A stretch of 64,000 nt of DNA from Caprella mutica (Eukaryota; Arthropoda; Malacostraca; Amphipoda; Caprellidae), in assembly GCA_947561585.1 (NCBI GenBank), contig CANNZV010005055.1, positions 26,007 to 90,006 on the forward strand, written 5' to 3'. The notes under the pieces are model-generated. The model was not told where the DNA came from. It saw only the letters and a program-made list of their open reading frames with translations, and did not search any database. Of this stretch, positions 35,830 to 43,752 are shown one piece after another (the first letter of the stretch is position 1; each line of letters starts with the position of its first letter). The translations under genes were made by a program, and so were the position numbers.

Positions 35830-36468
35830 TCAGAACTGGGTCACACCAGACACTAGAAGGAAGCTGCCCAGAAACAACGCCTGCGCGGACCAATACGTCA
35901 GCCAGACCGCGCGGGCCGCCCATGGGCGCCAGCGGCTGTCAGGCCGCATCAGGAACAACTCATGCGCCAGTACCGAATCTGACACCATAAACAACAACGC
36001 CCCCCACAGGATCGGCGGACCCGGCCACAGGCTGGCAATGCCCATCGCTGCGATGATCGCAACATAAACCATGACCGCCGGACGCAGAGCGCCAGTGACC
36101 GGCCAAAGCCTGCGCGCCATCCAAAGCGCAAATACGGTCATGCCAACGCCAAGCACCCAAGCCGACGCAGCAGGCGGTGAAAATGAAAAGAACAGCGCGA
36201 CATAGGCCAGATGTGCGATGGCAAAGCTAATCAGGCCAAACAAAAATGTCTTGTCGGTATCACGCGACAAAAACGCATCGCCCACCGCCCCAAAGGCCAA
36301 CCCAACGAACAGCAAAGGTGGCAGGCCCTGCGCCCAGGCAACATAGGCCAAGGGCGCCACTGCGCCGACCTTGATCACCGATTTGGCCAGCGACGGCCCG
36401 CGCGTGGAAAACCTCAACAGGTAGATCAGCGCGCAGGCCGCTGCGAAGGAAACCGCCAAAGCGGTCAT
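35830..36468 (-). CDS. Lysoplasmalogenase (YhhN family) membrane protein
   Basis: The 212-residue polytopic protein has about eight transmembrane helices and the family signatures FGAVGDAFLSRDTDKTFLFGLISFAIAHLAY near the middle and GALLFMVSDSVLAHELF near residue 158. These contain the conserved acidic residues of the YhhN/TMEM86 hydrolases that cleave vinyl-ether lysolipids. Its start overlaps the stop of the NuoE-NuoF-like gene by four bases, so it is translationally coupled to it. Confidence 0.88.
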   Translation of the reverse strand: MTALAVSFAAACALIYLLRFSTRGPSLAKSVIKVGAVAPLAYVAWAQGLPPLLFVGLAFGAVGDAFLSRDTDKTFLFGLISFAIAHLAYVALFFSFSPPAASAWVLGVGMTVFALWMARRLWPVTGALRPAVMVYVAIIAAMGIASLWPGPPILWGALLFMVSDSVLAHELFLMRPDSRWRPWAARAVWLTYWSAQALFLGSFLLVSGVTQF

Positions 36469-38150
36469 ACTTCGTCAGGGAAATGCTTGATCGTCAATCG
36501 GATCGGGTTCGGCGCCGCCTGCCCCAACCCGCAGATCGACGCATCGGCCATGGCGGTGCACAGTTCCTCAAGCAATGGCTGGTCCCAGCGGTCCGCGCTC
36601 ATCAGCTTGACCGCCTTTTCGCAGCCAACCCGGCAAGGGGTACACTGGCCACAGCTTTCGTCCTCAAAGAACCGCAGCATGTTCAGCGCCGCATCCCGGG
36701 CGCTGTCGTGGTCGGACAGCACGACCACGGCGGCGGACCCGATAAAGGTGCCATGCGGTTGCAACGTGTCGAAATCCAGCGGGATGTCATCCATCGACGC
36801 GGGCAGCAGCCCCGACGATGGCCCGCCCGGCTGATACGCCTTAAAGCTGTGACCATCCAGCATTCCACCTGCCGCAGCGATCACGTCCAGAATGGTCGAT
36901 CCGGCGGGCAAAAGGTGCACCCCCGGCGCCTTGACGCGGCCGGACACGGAATACGATCTCAGCCCTTTGCGCCCGTTCTTTTCTGTGCCGCTCAGGACCT
37001 CGGGACCTTCGCGGCAAATCTTGGACACCCAATACAGCGTCTCGACATTGTGGACCAACGTGGGGCGGTTAAAGATGCCCACCTGCGCAACAAACGGCGG
37101 GCGATGGCGTGGCAGGCCGCGCTTGCCTTCGATGGATTCAATCATCGCGGATTCTTCGCCGCAGATGTACGCCCCAGCGCCACGGCGCAGGTCGATATAG
37201 CCCGGCGCCACGATCCCGGCGGCTTCCAATGCAGCAATCTCACGACGCAGAATCTCTAGCACGGCGGGGTATTCATCGCGCATGTAGATAAAGCAGGTTT
37301 CAGCCTCAACGGCCCACGCCGCGATCAGCATTCCCTCAAGGAAAACATGAGGTTGTCGCTCAAGGTAAAAGCGATCCTTGAACGTACCCGGCTCGCCTTC
37401 GTCGCCGTTCACGGCCAAATAGCGCGGTCCAGGATTGGCGCGCACAAAACCCCATTTCTTGCCTGATGGAAAACCCGCCCCACCAAGCCCGCGCAGGCCC
37501 GACGACAGGATCGTGTCCTGCACCTGTTCCCAATCGCCGCTGTCGCGCAAGGATTGCAGTGTCGCGTAGCCACCGGCGTCACGGTACACATCCAAGGTTT
37601 CATACTCTGGAAGATGGGCGTGCGTGTCACCTGCCGCGATGGCGGCCTCGACCTTGTCCACCGTCGCATTGTCGATGTGATTGTGGCCCAGTTCCAGCAC
37701 AGGCGCCGTGTCGCAACGGCCCATGCAGGGCGCGCGCACAACGCGCACCTGCGACGGGTCCAGCCCGTCCTCAAGCGCGGACTGCAGCTGTTCCGCCCCG
37801 GCCATTTCGCACGACAGGGAATCGCACACTCGGATCGTCAATGCGGGCGGCGGAGTTTCCCCTTCGCGCACCACGTCGAAATGCGCGTAGAAACTGGCGA
37901 CCTCATAAACCTCGGCCTGCGACATGCGCAGTTCTTCGGCCAAGGCGCGCAGGTGGGCGGCAGACAGATGGCCGGAAGCATCCTGAATAAGGTGCAAAAA
38001 TTCGATCAGCAGATCGCGGCGGCGGGGCCTATCGCCCAAAAGCGCGCGCACCTCATCCCAGGCCTGATCGTCCAGCTGACGGCCTTTGGGCGTCTTGCGC
38101 CCCTTGCCCGGGGCCTTTTTCCACACGCCTTTGCGTTCATCCAGTGCCAT
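36465..38150 (-). CDS. NuoE-NuoF fusion, NAD-linked formate dehydrogenase beta subunit-like
   Basis: The 561-residue protein joins a NuoE-like thioredoxin-fold [2Fe-2S] domain (VCDSLSCEM and APCMGRCDTAP, residues ~95-140) to a NuoF-like domain. The latter carries the NADH/FMN sites GLGGAGFPSGKKW and NGDEGEPGTFKDR and a C-terminal 4Fe-4S motif SCGQCTPCRVGCEKA. Such fusions serve as diaphorase subunits of soluble NAD-dependent formate dehydrogenases (FdsB/FdhB) or bidirectional hydrogenases. No catalytic molybdenum subunit is present nearby, so the partner must be elsewhere. The gene begins MALDERKGVWKK at 38150, preceded by GGAGGG. Confidence 0.85.
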   Translation of the reverse strand: MALDERKGVWKKAPGKGRKTPKGRQLDDQAWDEVRALLGDRPRRRDLLIEFLHLIQDASGHLSAAHLRALAEELRMSQAEVYEVASFYAHFDVVREGETPPPALTIRVCDSLSCEMAGAEQLQSALEDGLDPSQVRVVRAPCMGRCDTAPVLELGHNHIDNATVDKVEAAIAAGDTHAHLPEYETLDVYRDAGGYATLQSLRDSGDWEQVQDTILSSGLRGLGGAGFPSGKKWGFVRANPGPRYLAVNGDEGEPGTFKDRFYLERQPHVFLEGMLIAAWAVEAETCFIYMRDEYPAVLEILRREIAALEAAGIVAPGYIDLRRGAGAYICGEESAMIESIEGKRGLPRHRPPFVAQVGIFNRPTLVHNVETLYWVSKICREGPEVLSGTEKNGRKGLRSYSVSGRVKAPGVHLLPAGSTILDVIAAAGGMLDGHSFKAYQPGGPSSGLLPASMDDIPLDFDTLQPHGTFIGSAAVVVLSDHDSARDAALNMLRFFEDESCGQCTPCRVGCEKAVKLMSADRWDQPLLEELCTAMADASICGLGQAAPNPIRLTIKHFPDEV

Positions 38151-38336
38151 ACGTCCCTCCTGACGGTTGGGGGCAATGTAGCGATGTGTGTGAAAGCTGG
38201 CAGATAAAAAGCGACCTAAAACCGAAGGCAAGCGCCGCGAATTTTTCATTCTTTTGCCCGATGGGTCACACGGGGTTCCGATAGAGGACGCAATAAGTGT
38301 TAATGAAAGGTTAACGTAAAAGGAGGCGAAGGCACA

Positions 38337-39368
38337 GTGGCACGGTTCGCAATAGCAACCCTTGGAATGGTGGGGCTGTTGGCTTTGGCCATGGCGTGGG
38401 GCGGGCTGTGGGCCGGACTGGCGCTGGCCTATATCACCGTGTTCGCGTGGGCCTTGGACAAGATCGCAGCGCTGGCTCAGATCGATCATCCGGGAAGTGA
38501 GTTTCCCGCAGGGCACGGGCTTAGCGTGGTGTTGGGGCTGGTTCATTTTCCGCTGCTGTTTGGCGGCGTGTGGGTCCTGGCACAAGGTTCGCATGGAACG
38601 GTCGATAAGGTTCTGATATTTCTGGCGCTTTCCCTGTTTCTGGGCCAGGTCAGCAACCCCAATGCACATGAACTGATCCACCGTACCCCGCGCGCGATGC
38701 GCCGGCTGGGCGTGGCGGTCTATGGCACGATTTTATACGGCTTTCACGCATCAGCGCATGTGCGCGTGCACCACGTCCACGCCGCCACCGATCACGACCC
38801 AAATTCTGCGCGGCTGGGCGAGGCGTTCTATCCCTTTGCCCTGCGCGCATGGACCGGAGCGTTTCGCGAAGGCCTGCACGCCGAATCGCGGCTGCGCGCA
38901 GGGCGCGACGGGCTGCACCCCTATGTGATATATGGCGGCTGGGCGTTGTTGTCGCTTGGCATAGCGTTTGGGTTGGCGGGGATTTCGGGCATGGCAGCCC
39001 TGATCGCGCTGAGCCTTTATGCTCAATTGCAGCTACTGCTGTCAGACTATGTGCAACACTACGGGCTGCGAAGGTCAAAGCGTGAGGGCGGCAAATACGA
39101 TCCTGTCGGTCCTCAGCACAGTTGGAACGCGCCGCATGGGTTCAGTTCTGCGTTGATGCTGAACGCACCGCGCCATTCCGATCACCACGCGCACCCTGCC
39201 CGCCCCTATCCCAGGCTGGAACTGGACAAACACGCCATGCCGATCCTGCCCTATTCGCTGCCTGTGATGGCAGTGATCGCGCTGGTGCCGCCGCTGTGGC
39301 GCCGCGTTATGGACAAGCGGGCCGCCAAGTGGGCGGATGGCGGCCGGCCTGCTGGAACCACGTCATAA
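38337..39368 (+). CDS. Alkane 1-monooxygenase (AlkB family)
   Basis: This 343-residue membrane di-iron monooxygenase hydroxylates terminal methyl groups of alkanes or fatty-acyl chains. The histidine motifs HELIHR (near residue 110), HVRVHHVHAATDHD (near residue 140) and NAPRHSDHHAHP (near residue 275) are present, as is the AlkB-specific YVQHYGL. About six transmembrane helices surround them. The GTG at 38337 follows a perfect AGGAGG. No rubredoxin or rubredoxin reductase gene is adjacent, so electron donors must lie elsewhere. Confidence 0.9.
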   Translation: MARFAIATLGMVGLLALAMAWGGLWAGLALAYITVFAWALDKIAALAQIDHPGSEFPAGHGLSVVLGLVHFPLLFGGVWVLAQGSHGTVDKVLIFLALSLFLGQVSNPNAHELIHRTPRAMRRLGVAVYGTILYGFHASAHVRVHHVHAATDHDPNSARLGEAFYPFALRAWTGAFREGLHAESRLRAGRDGLHPYVIYGGWALLSLGIAFGLAGISGMAALIALSLYAQLQLLLSDYVQHYGLRRSKREGGKYDPVGPQHSWNAPHGFSSALMLNAPRHSDHHAHPARPYPRLELDKHAMPILPYSLPVMAVIALVPPLWRRVMDKRAAKWADGGRPAGTTS

Positions 39369-39464
39369 CGGCAGGAATCGATTTCATAAGCGAAGGCTTG
39401 CGCGCTTTAACCATTTGCTAACCAATCTCTTCCCCCGCGCGCACCGTTCTGGCAGATTGCCCGC

Positions 39465-39863
39465 ATGACCAAATTGCTTGCCGCGCTGTTTGCGCTGATC
39501 ACCCTGCCCCAGTCCCTGTTCGCCGACACGCTTAGCGCGTCCGAATTCGAAGCCTATGTTACGGGCAAGACGCTGTATTACGGGTTTGAAGGCAACGCCT
39601 ATGGTGTCGAAGAATACCTGCCAGACCGCCGTGTGCGCTGGTCCTTTATGGATGGCAAATGCAAGGACGGTTACTGGTACGAAGAGGCAAACCAGATCTG
39701 CTTTGTCTATGAAGACCAGCCCGACCCGCAATGCTGGAGCTTTTCGCGTGAAGGCACAGGCCTGCGGGCGACGTTTCAAAACGATCCAACCCAGACTGTT
39801 TTGTATGAAGCGCAACAAAATGACGACCCTATGCTGTGCTATGGGCCTGATGTGGGCGTCTAA
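39465..39863 (+). CDS. Conserved secreted hypothetical protein
   Basis: The 132-residue protein has a signal peptide (TKLLAALFALITLPQSLFADT), then a small domain with SASEFEAYVTGKTLYYG near residue 24 and four cysteines in KCKDGYWY, NQICFVYED, DPQCWSF and MLCYGPD, probably two disulfides. Similar short exported proteins occur in Rhodobacteraceae with no known function. It has its own spacing from alkB (96 bases) and is followed after 60 bases by the Kdo transferase gene. Confidence 0.75.
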   Translation: MTKLLAALFALITLPQSLFADTLSASEFEAYVTGKTLYYGFEGNAYGVEEYLPDRRVRWSFMDGKCKDGYWYEEANQICFVYEDQPDPQCWSFSREGTGLRATFQNDPTQTVLYEAQQNDDPMLCYGPDVGV

Positions 39864-39925
39864 GCGGGGCTTGTCAGGCTGACCGCCCCCGCGTATCCCT
39901 GCCGGGATTTCGCGCAGGACGCTTG

Positions 39926-41128
39926 ATGGCCCTTTACCGCATCCTTATCAGCTTGTTTGCCCTGCCCGCGCTGCTGCGCGGCGGCGACATCAGCGCGCGT
40001 CTGGGACGGGAAACACCACCCGCGCAGGCACGCCGCATCTGGTTGCACGGTGCCTCCAATGGCGAATTGGCTTCGTTTCGCCCTGTTTTGGAACGACTGC
40101 TGCAAACACGGCCCGATTTGCATTGGCTGGTCACCGCCAACACGCCTACAGGCCGTGACATGGTCGCAGGTTGGGGATTGGCTCGGGTGGACGCGCGGCT
40201 TGCACCGCTTGATCTGGCATGGGTCAACGCCCGCGTGTTCCGGCAGTGGCAGGTGATTGCGCATATTTCTCTGGAAGCCGAGCTTTGGCCAAACCGCTTT
40301 TTGCGCTGCCCCGGTCCGGTGCTGTTGATCGGCGCCCGGATCAGTTCTGGTACAGCGCGCGGCTGGGCAAAATATGCAGGTCGACTGGCACAGAAAGTGC
40401 TGGGCCGTGTGGCCTATGCCTCGGCGCAAGATGCCGGATCACTGGACCGGTTGCTGGGGCTTGGCCTGAACACCGCAGCAAAAGGTCCGGTTCTGGACCT
40501 CAAGGCGTTTTATTCCAAACCCGAACAAGCCCCGGATGCTATGCTGCGCACCGCGTTTGACCGGACAGGCACATGGCTGGCGGCATCGACCCATGAGGGC
40601 GAAGATGGCGTGGTGCTTGACGCCCATGCCCGCGCTTTGCGGACCGCGCCCGACCTCAAACTGATCCTTGCACCACGCCATCCAGCGCGGGCGGATGACA
40701 TCCAAGAAAGCGCCAAAGAACGTGGCCTTAGCGTCGCCCGACGGTCCCATAACGATGCACCGGACGCGCAGGTTTATCTGGCTGATACGATGGGCGAAAT
40801 GGCGTTGTGGTACGCACTGACTGGTCGGGTTTTCATTGGCGGCACGCTGACGGACCGTGGCGGGCACACCCCCTATGAACCCGCATCCTTTGGCGCCGCT
40901 TTGCTGCACGGCCCGGATGTCGCAAATTTTCAGGCGTCCTTTGGGCTGTTGACCGATGGCGCGGCGGCGGTTGAAGTGACCGACGCGGCATCATTGGCCC
41001 AAGGGCTGGCCACATTGGCCGCGCCCGACGAACAACGGCGCATGGGCGCCGAAGCGCAGGCGCTTTTGCAGCCCGGAACGGACATTGACGCGTTTGTTCA
41101 GGACCTCGCGGCGCGTCTGCCTGCTTGA
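39926..41128 (+). CDS. waaA: 3-deoxy-D-manno-octulosonic acid transferase (GT30)
   Basis: The 400-residue glycosyltransferase adds Kdo to lipid A precursor at the inner membrane. An N-terminal hydrophobic anchor is followed by IWLHGASNGELASFRPVLERL (catalytic Glu near residue 50), VTANTPTGRDM and SLEAELWPNR in the acceptor half, and LAASTHEGEDGVVLDAH, LAPRHPAR and a terminal GGTLTDRGGHTPYEPASFG donor site in the second half. The ATG at 39926 is preceded by a TTG codon that could also start translation. Confidence 0.92.
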   Translation: MALYRILISLFALPALLRGGDISARLGRETPPAQARRIWLHGASNGELASFRPVLERLLQTRPDLHWLVTANTPTGRDMVAGWGLARVDARLAPLDLAWVNARVFRQWQVIAHISLEAELWPNRFLRCPGPVLLIGARISSGTARGWAKYAGRLAQKVLGRVAYASAQDAGSLDRLLGLGLNTAAKGPVLDLKAFYSKPEQAPDAMLRTAFDRTGTWLAASTHEGEDGVVLDAHARALRTAPDLKLILAPRHPARADDIQESAKERGLSVARRSHNDAPDAQVYLADTMGEMALWYALTGRVFIGGTLTDRGGHTPYEPASFGAALLHGPDVANFQASFGLLTDGAAAVEVTDAASLAQGLATLAAPDEQRRMGAEAQALLQPGTDIDAFVQDLAARLPA

Positions 41129-41178
41129 TCCTGCATCGGGTATGTTTATCTTAATGACTACACATCAAGGATGGGCAC

Positions 41179-41631
41179 ATGATCCGCTATGATCTGAAAT
41201 GCGCCGACGGGCACAGCTTTGACAGCTGGTTTCAGTCGGCCGCCGCATTTGACAAGCTTCAGGCCGCAGGTCACGTGGCCTGTGCTGTGTGCGGTTCCGG
41301 GACGGTCGAAAAGGCGCTGATGGCGCCACGGGTCAATCATGCCAAGGCGCAGGCCGCACCTGCCACTGACACTCCGACACCGACCACGACGCCGCTGTCC
41401 CAGCCCGCCTCTCCGGCGGAACAAGCTCTGGCTGCGATGCGCGCCCATGTTGAGAAAAATTCGGACTACGTGGGCGGGGATTTCGCCAAGGAAGCCCGCG
41501 CAATGCATTTGGGCGACGCACCCGAACGTTCGATTTGGGGCGAAGCGCGCGGCGATGAAGCCAAGGCGCTAATCGATGATGGTATTCCCGTGGCCCCGCT
41601 GCCGTTCACCCCAACCCGAAAGAGCAATTGA
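41179..41631 (+). CDS. DUF1178 family protein
   Basis: The 150-residue protein begins MIRYDLKCADGHSFDSWF, with an early Cys and a later CAVCGSG, forming the treble-clef zinc-binding N-terminal part of DUF1178. A Pro/Thr-rich linker (residues ~58-80) and a conserved C-terminal segment follow (NSDYVGGDFAKEARAMHLGD, GEARGDEAKALIDDGIPV). Function is unknown. It overlaps the following SDR gene by one base (TGATG), so the two are coupled. Confidence 0.88.
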   Translation: MIRYDLKCADGHSFDSWFQSAAAFDKLQAAGHVACAVCGSGTVEKALMAPRVNHAKAQAAPATDTPTPTTTPLSQPASPAEQALAAMRAHVEKNSDYVGGDFAKEARAMHLGDAPERSIWGEARGDEAKALIDDGIPVAPLPFTPTRKSN

Positions 41632-42275
41632 TGCAGGTTTTGATCACTGGCGCAAATCGCGGCATCGGCGCAGCCATGGACGCGGCTTTGACCGCGCGGG
41701 GGGATACGGTTCTGGGCACCGCCCGCAACCATCCCGAATACCTGCCGCTTGATGTGACCGATCTGGCGGCCCATAGCGCATTGGCAATTGAACTGGAAGG
41801 CAAACCAATTGATCTTCTGGTGTGCAATGCCGGGGTTTATCTGGACAAAGGTCATAGCCTTGCCGATGGCTTTCCCGCCCAAATGTGGGCCGATAGTTTT
41901 GCCGCCAACGTCACGGGTGTTTTTCTGACGATACAGTCGCTTTTGCCGAATCTGCAATTGGCCAAGACGCCGAAAATCGCGATTATCAGCTCGCAAATGG
42001 CGTCAGACGAAAAGGCGCCCGGTGGCAGCTATATCTATCGCGCATCAAAGGCGGCTGCGTTGAATCTTGGGCGCAATCTGGCCGTGGATCTGAAAGGCCT
42101 TGGAATTGCCGTCGGCATTTACCATCCCGGCTGGGTTCAAACGGATATGGGCGGAACAACGGCAGACATCACCCCCGATGAGGCCGCGCGCGGCCTGATT
42201 GCGCGTTTTGAAGCACTCAGCGTACAGACCACCGGCTGTTTCGAAACCTGGGATGGCCGCACGCATCCGTTCTGA
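41631..42275 (+). CDS. Short-chain dehydrogenase/reductase
   Basis: The 214-residue SDR has the cofactor-binding TGANRGIG at its N-terminus, NAGVY near residue 69, the catalytic Ser in IISSQMAS and YIYRASK (Tyr and Lys) near residue 140. An HPGWVQTDMGG loop follows. It is shorter than typical SDRs and resembles the CsgA/sniffer-like group. Substrate unknown. It is co-translated with the DUF1178 gene. Confidence 0.88.
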   Translation: MQVLITGANRGIGAAMDAALTARGDTVLGTARNHPEYLPLDVTDLAAHSALAIELEGKPIDLLVCNAGVYLDKGHSLADGFPAQMWADSFAANVTGVFLTIQSLLPNLQLAKTPKIAIISSQMASDEKAPGGSYIYRASKAAALNLGRNLAVDLKGLGIAVGIYHPGWVQTDMGGTTADITPDEAARGLIARFEALSVQTTGCFETWDGRTHPF

Positions 42276-42361
42276 TGGCCGCCGGACCTGCGACCCCATA
42301 GACATCTTGCCCTTTTGCGCGCGTTTGCCTAAACCCCGCCGGACTCAATCGGGGAAAAGCG

Positions 42362-43600
42362 ATGCCCGTACTGGTAATGAAATTCGGCGGCACGTCCGTC
42401 GCCACGTTGGACCGCATCCGCCGCGCCGCCAAGCGCGTGGGTGTCGAGGTTGCCAAAGGCTATGACGTTATTGTCATTGTCAGCGCCATGTCGGGCGAAA
42501 CCAATAAGCTGGTCGGCTATGTCGAGGAAACCTCGCCGCTGTTCGACGCCCGCGAATACGACGCGGTTGTCAGTTCGGGGGAAAACGTGACGGCAGGCCT
42601 GATGGCTTTGACGCTTCAGGAGATGGACGTTCCTGCGCGCAGCTGGCAAGGCTGGCAGGTGCCGCTAAAAACGACTTCGGCCCACGCCAACGCCCGGATC
42701 GAAGAAATTGGTACGGACAATATCAACGCCAAGTTCGCCGAAGGTATGAAAGTCGCCGTCGTGGCGGGCTTTCAGGGCATTTCGGACGAAGGCCGGATTG
42801 CCACACTGGGCCGGGGCGGCAGTGACACGACCGCCGTGGCCTTTGCCGCAGCCTTTGGGGCGGAACGCTGCGACATTTACACAGACGTCGACGGTGTCTA
42901 CACCACCGACCCGCGCATCTGTGACAAGGCTCGCAAGCTGGACAAGATCGCATTTGAAGAAATGCTGGAACTTGCGTCTTTGGGCGCCAAAGTCCTGCAA
43001 ACCCGGTCGGTCGAACTGGCCATGCGCTACAAGGTCAAGCTGCGCGTTCTGAGCAGCTTTGAGGAACAGTCGGACGACGCGGGCACGCTCGTTTGCGACG
43101 AGGAGGACATCATGGAAAGCAACGTTGTGGCCGGTGTGGCCCATTCGCGCGACGAAGCAAAGATGACTTTGGTGTCCGTCGCGGACCGTCCGGGCATCGC
43201 GTCAGCGATCTTTAGCCCGTTGGCCGAGGCTGGCGTAAACGTGGACATGATCGTGCAGAACATCTCGGAAGAGGGTCGCACGGACATGACGTTCAGCTGC
43301 CCCACCAATCAGGTGGCGCGCGCCGAAAAGGCCATGCAAGAGGCCAAGGCCGCGGGCTACATCAACTTCCATGACATCATCGCAGATGAAGGCGTGTGCA
43401 AGATCTCTGTCGTGGGCATCGGAATGCGGTCCCACGCAGGCGTGGCTGCAAAGATGTTCCAGGTGCTGGCGGGCGAAGGCATCAACATCAAGGTCATCAC
43501 CACCTCTGAGATCAAGATCAGCGTGCTGGTTGACCGCAAATATATGGAACTGGCGGTGCAGGCGCTGCACGACGCGTTCGAATTGGACAAGGCAACCTGA
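42362..43600 (+). CDS. lysC: Aspartate kinase
   Basis: The 412-residue enzyme catalyses the first step of the aspartate pathway (lysine, threonine, methionine). The kinase domain begins VLVMKFGGTSVA and includes GRGGSDTTAVAFAA near residue 155 and DVDGVYTTDPR near residue 180. Two ACT domains follow (residues ~265-410) and should bind feedback inhibitors such as lysine and threonine. It is the monofunctional class with a single polypeptide regulatory half. The gene is followed by ptsP after 152 bases. Confidence 0.96.
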   Translation: MPVLVMKFGGTSVATLDRIRRAAKRVGVEVAKGYDVIVIVSAMSGETNKLVGYVEETSPLFDAREYDAVVSSGENVTAGLMALTLQEMDVPARSWQGWQVPLKTTSAHANARIEEIGTDNINAKFAEGMKVAVVAGFQGISDEGRIATLGRGGSDTTAVAFAAAFGAERCDIYTDVDGVYTTDPRICDKARKLDKIAFEEMLELASLGAKVLQTRSVELAMRYKVKLRVLSSFEEQSDDAGTLVCDEEDIMESNVVAGVAHSRDEAKMTLVSVADRPGIASAIFSPLAEAGVNVDMIVQNISEEGRTDMTFSCPTNQVARAEKAMQEAKAAGYINFHDIIADEGVCKISVVGIGMRSHAGVAAKMFQVLAGEGINIKVITTSEIKISVLVDRKYMELAVQALHDAFELDKAT

Positions 43601-43752
43601 GGCCAACGCTTTATCGCTGTGACGGCCCGGCCCAATCGCCGGGCTGAGCACGGCGGGGCGCGCAAACAATCGCGCAATGGTTGAAAAAATGTCTCTCCCC
43701 TTCCGCGTCTTGCTCGCCTATATAGGCCATAAGCATTGGGAGCAGTGACAAG

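Noticed and set aside
43601..43752. Terminator after lysC
   Set aside because: A GCCCGGC/GCCGGGC hairpin is present but lacks a following U-tract, so support is too weak.
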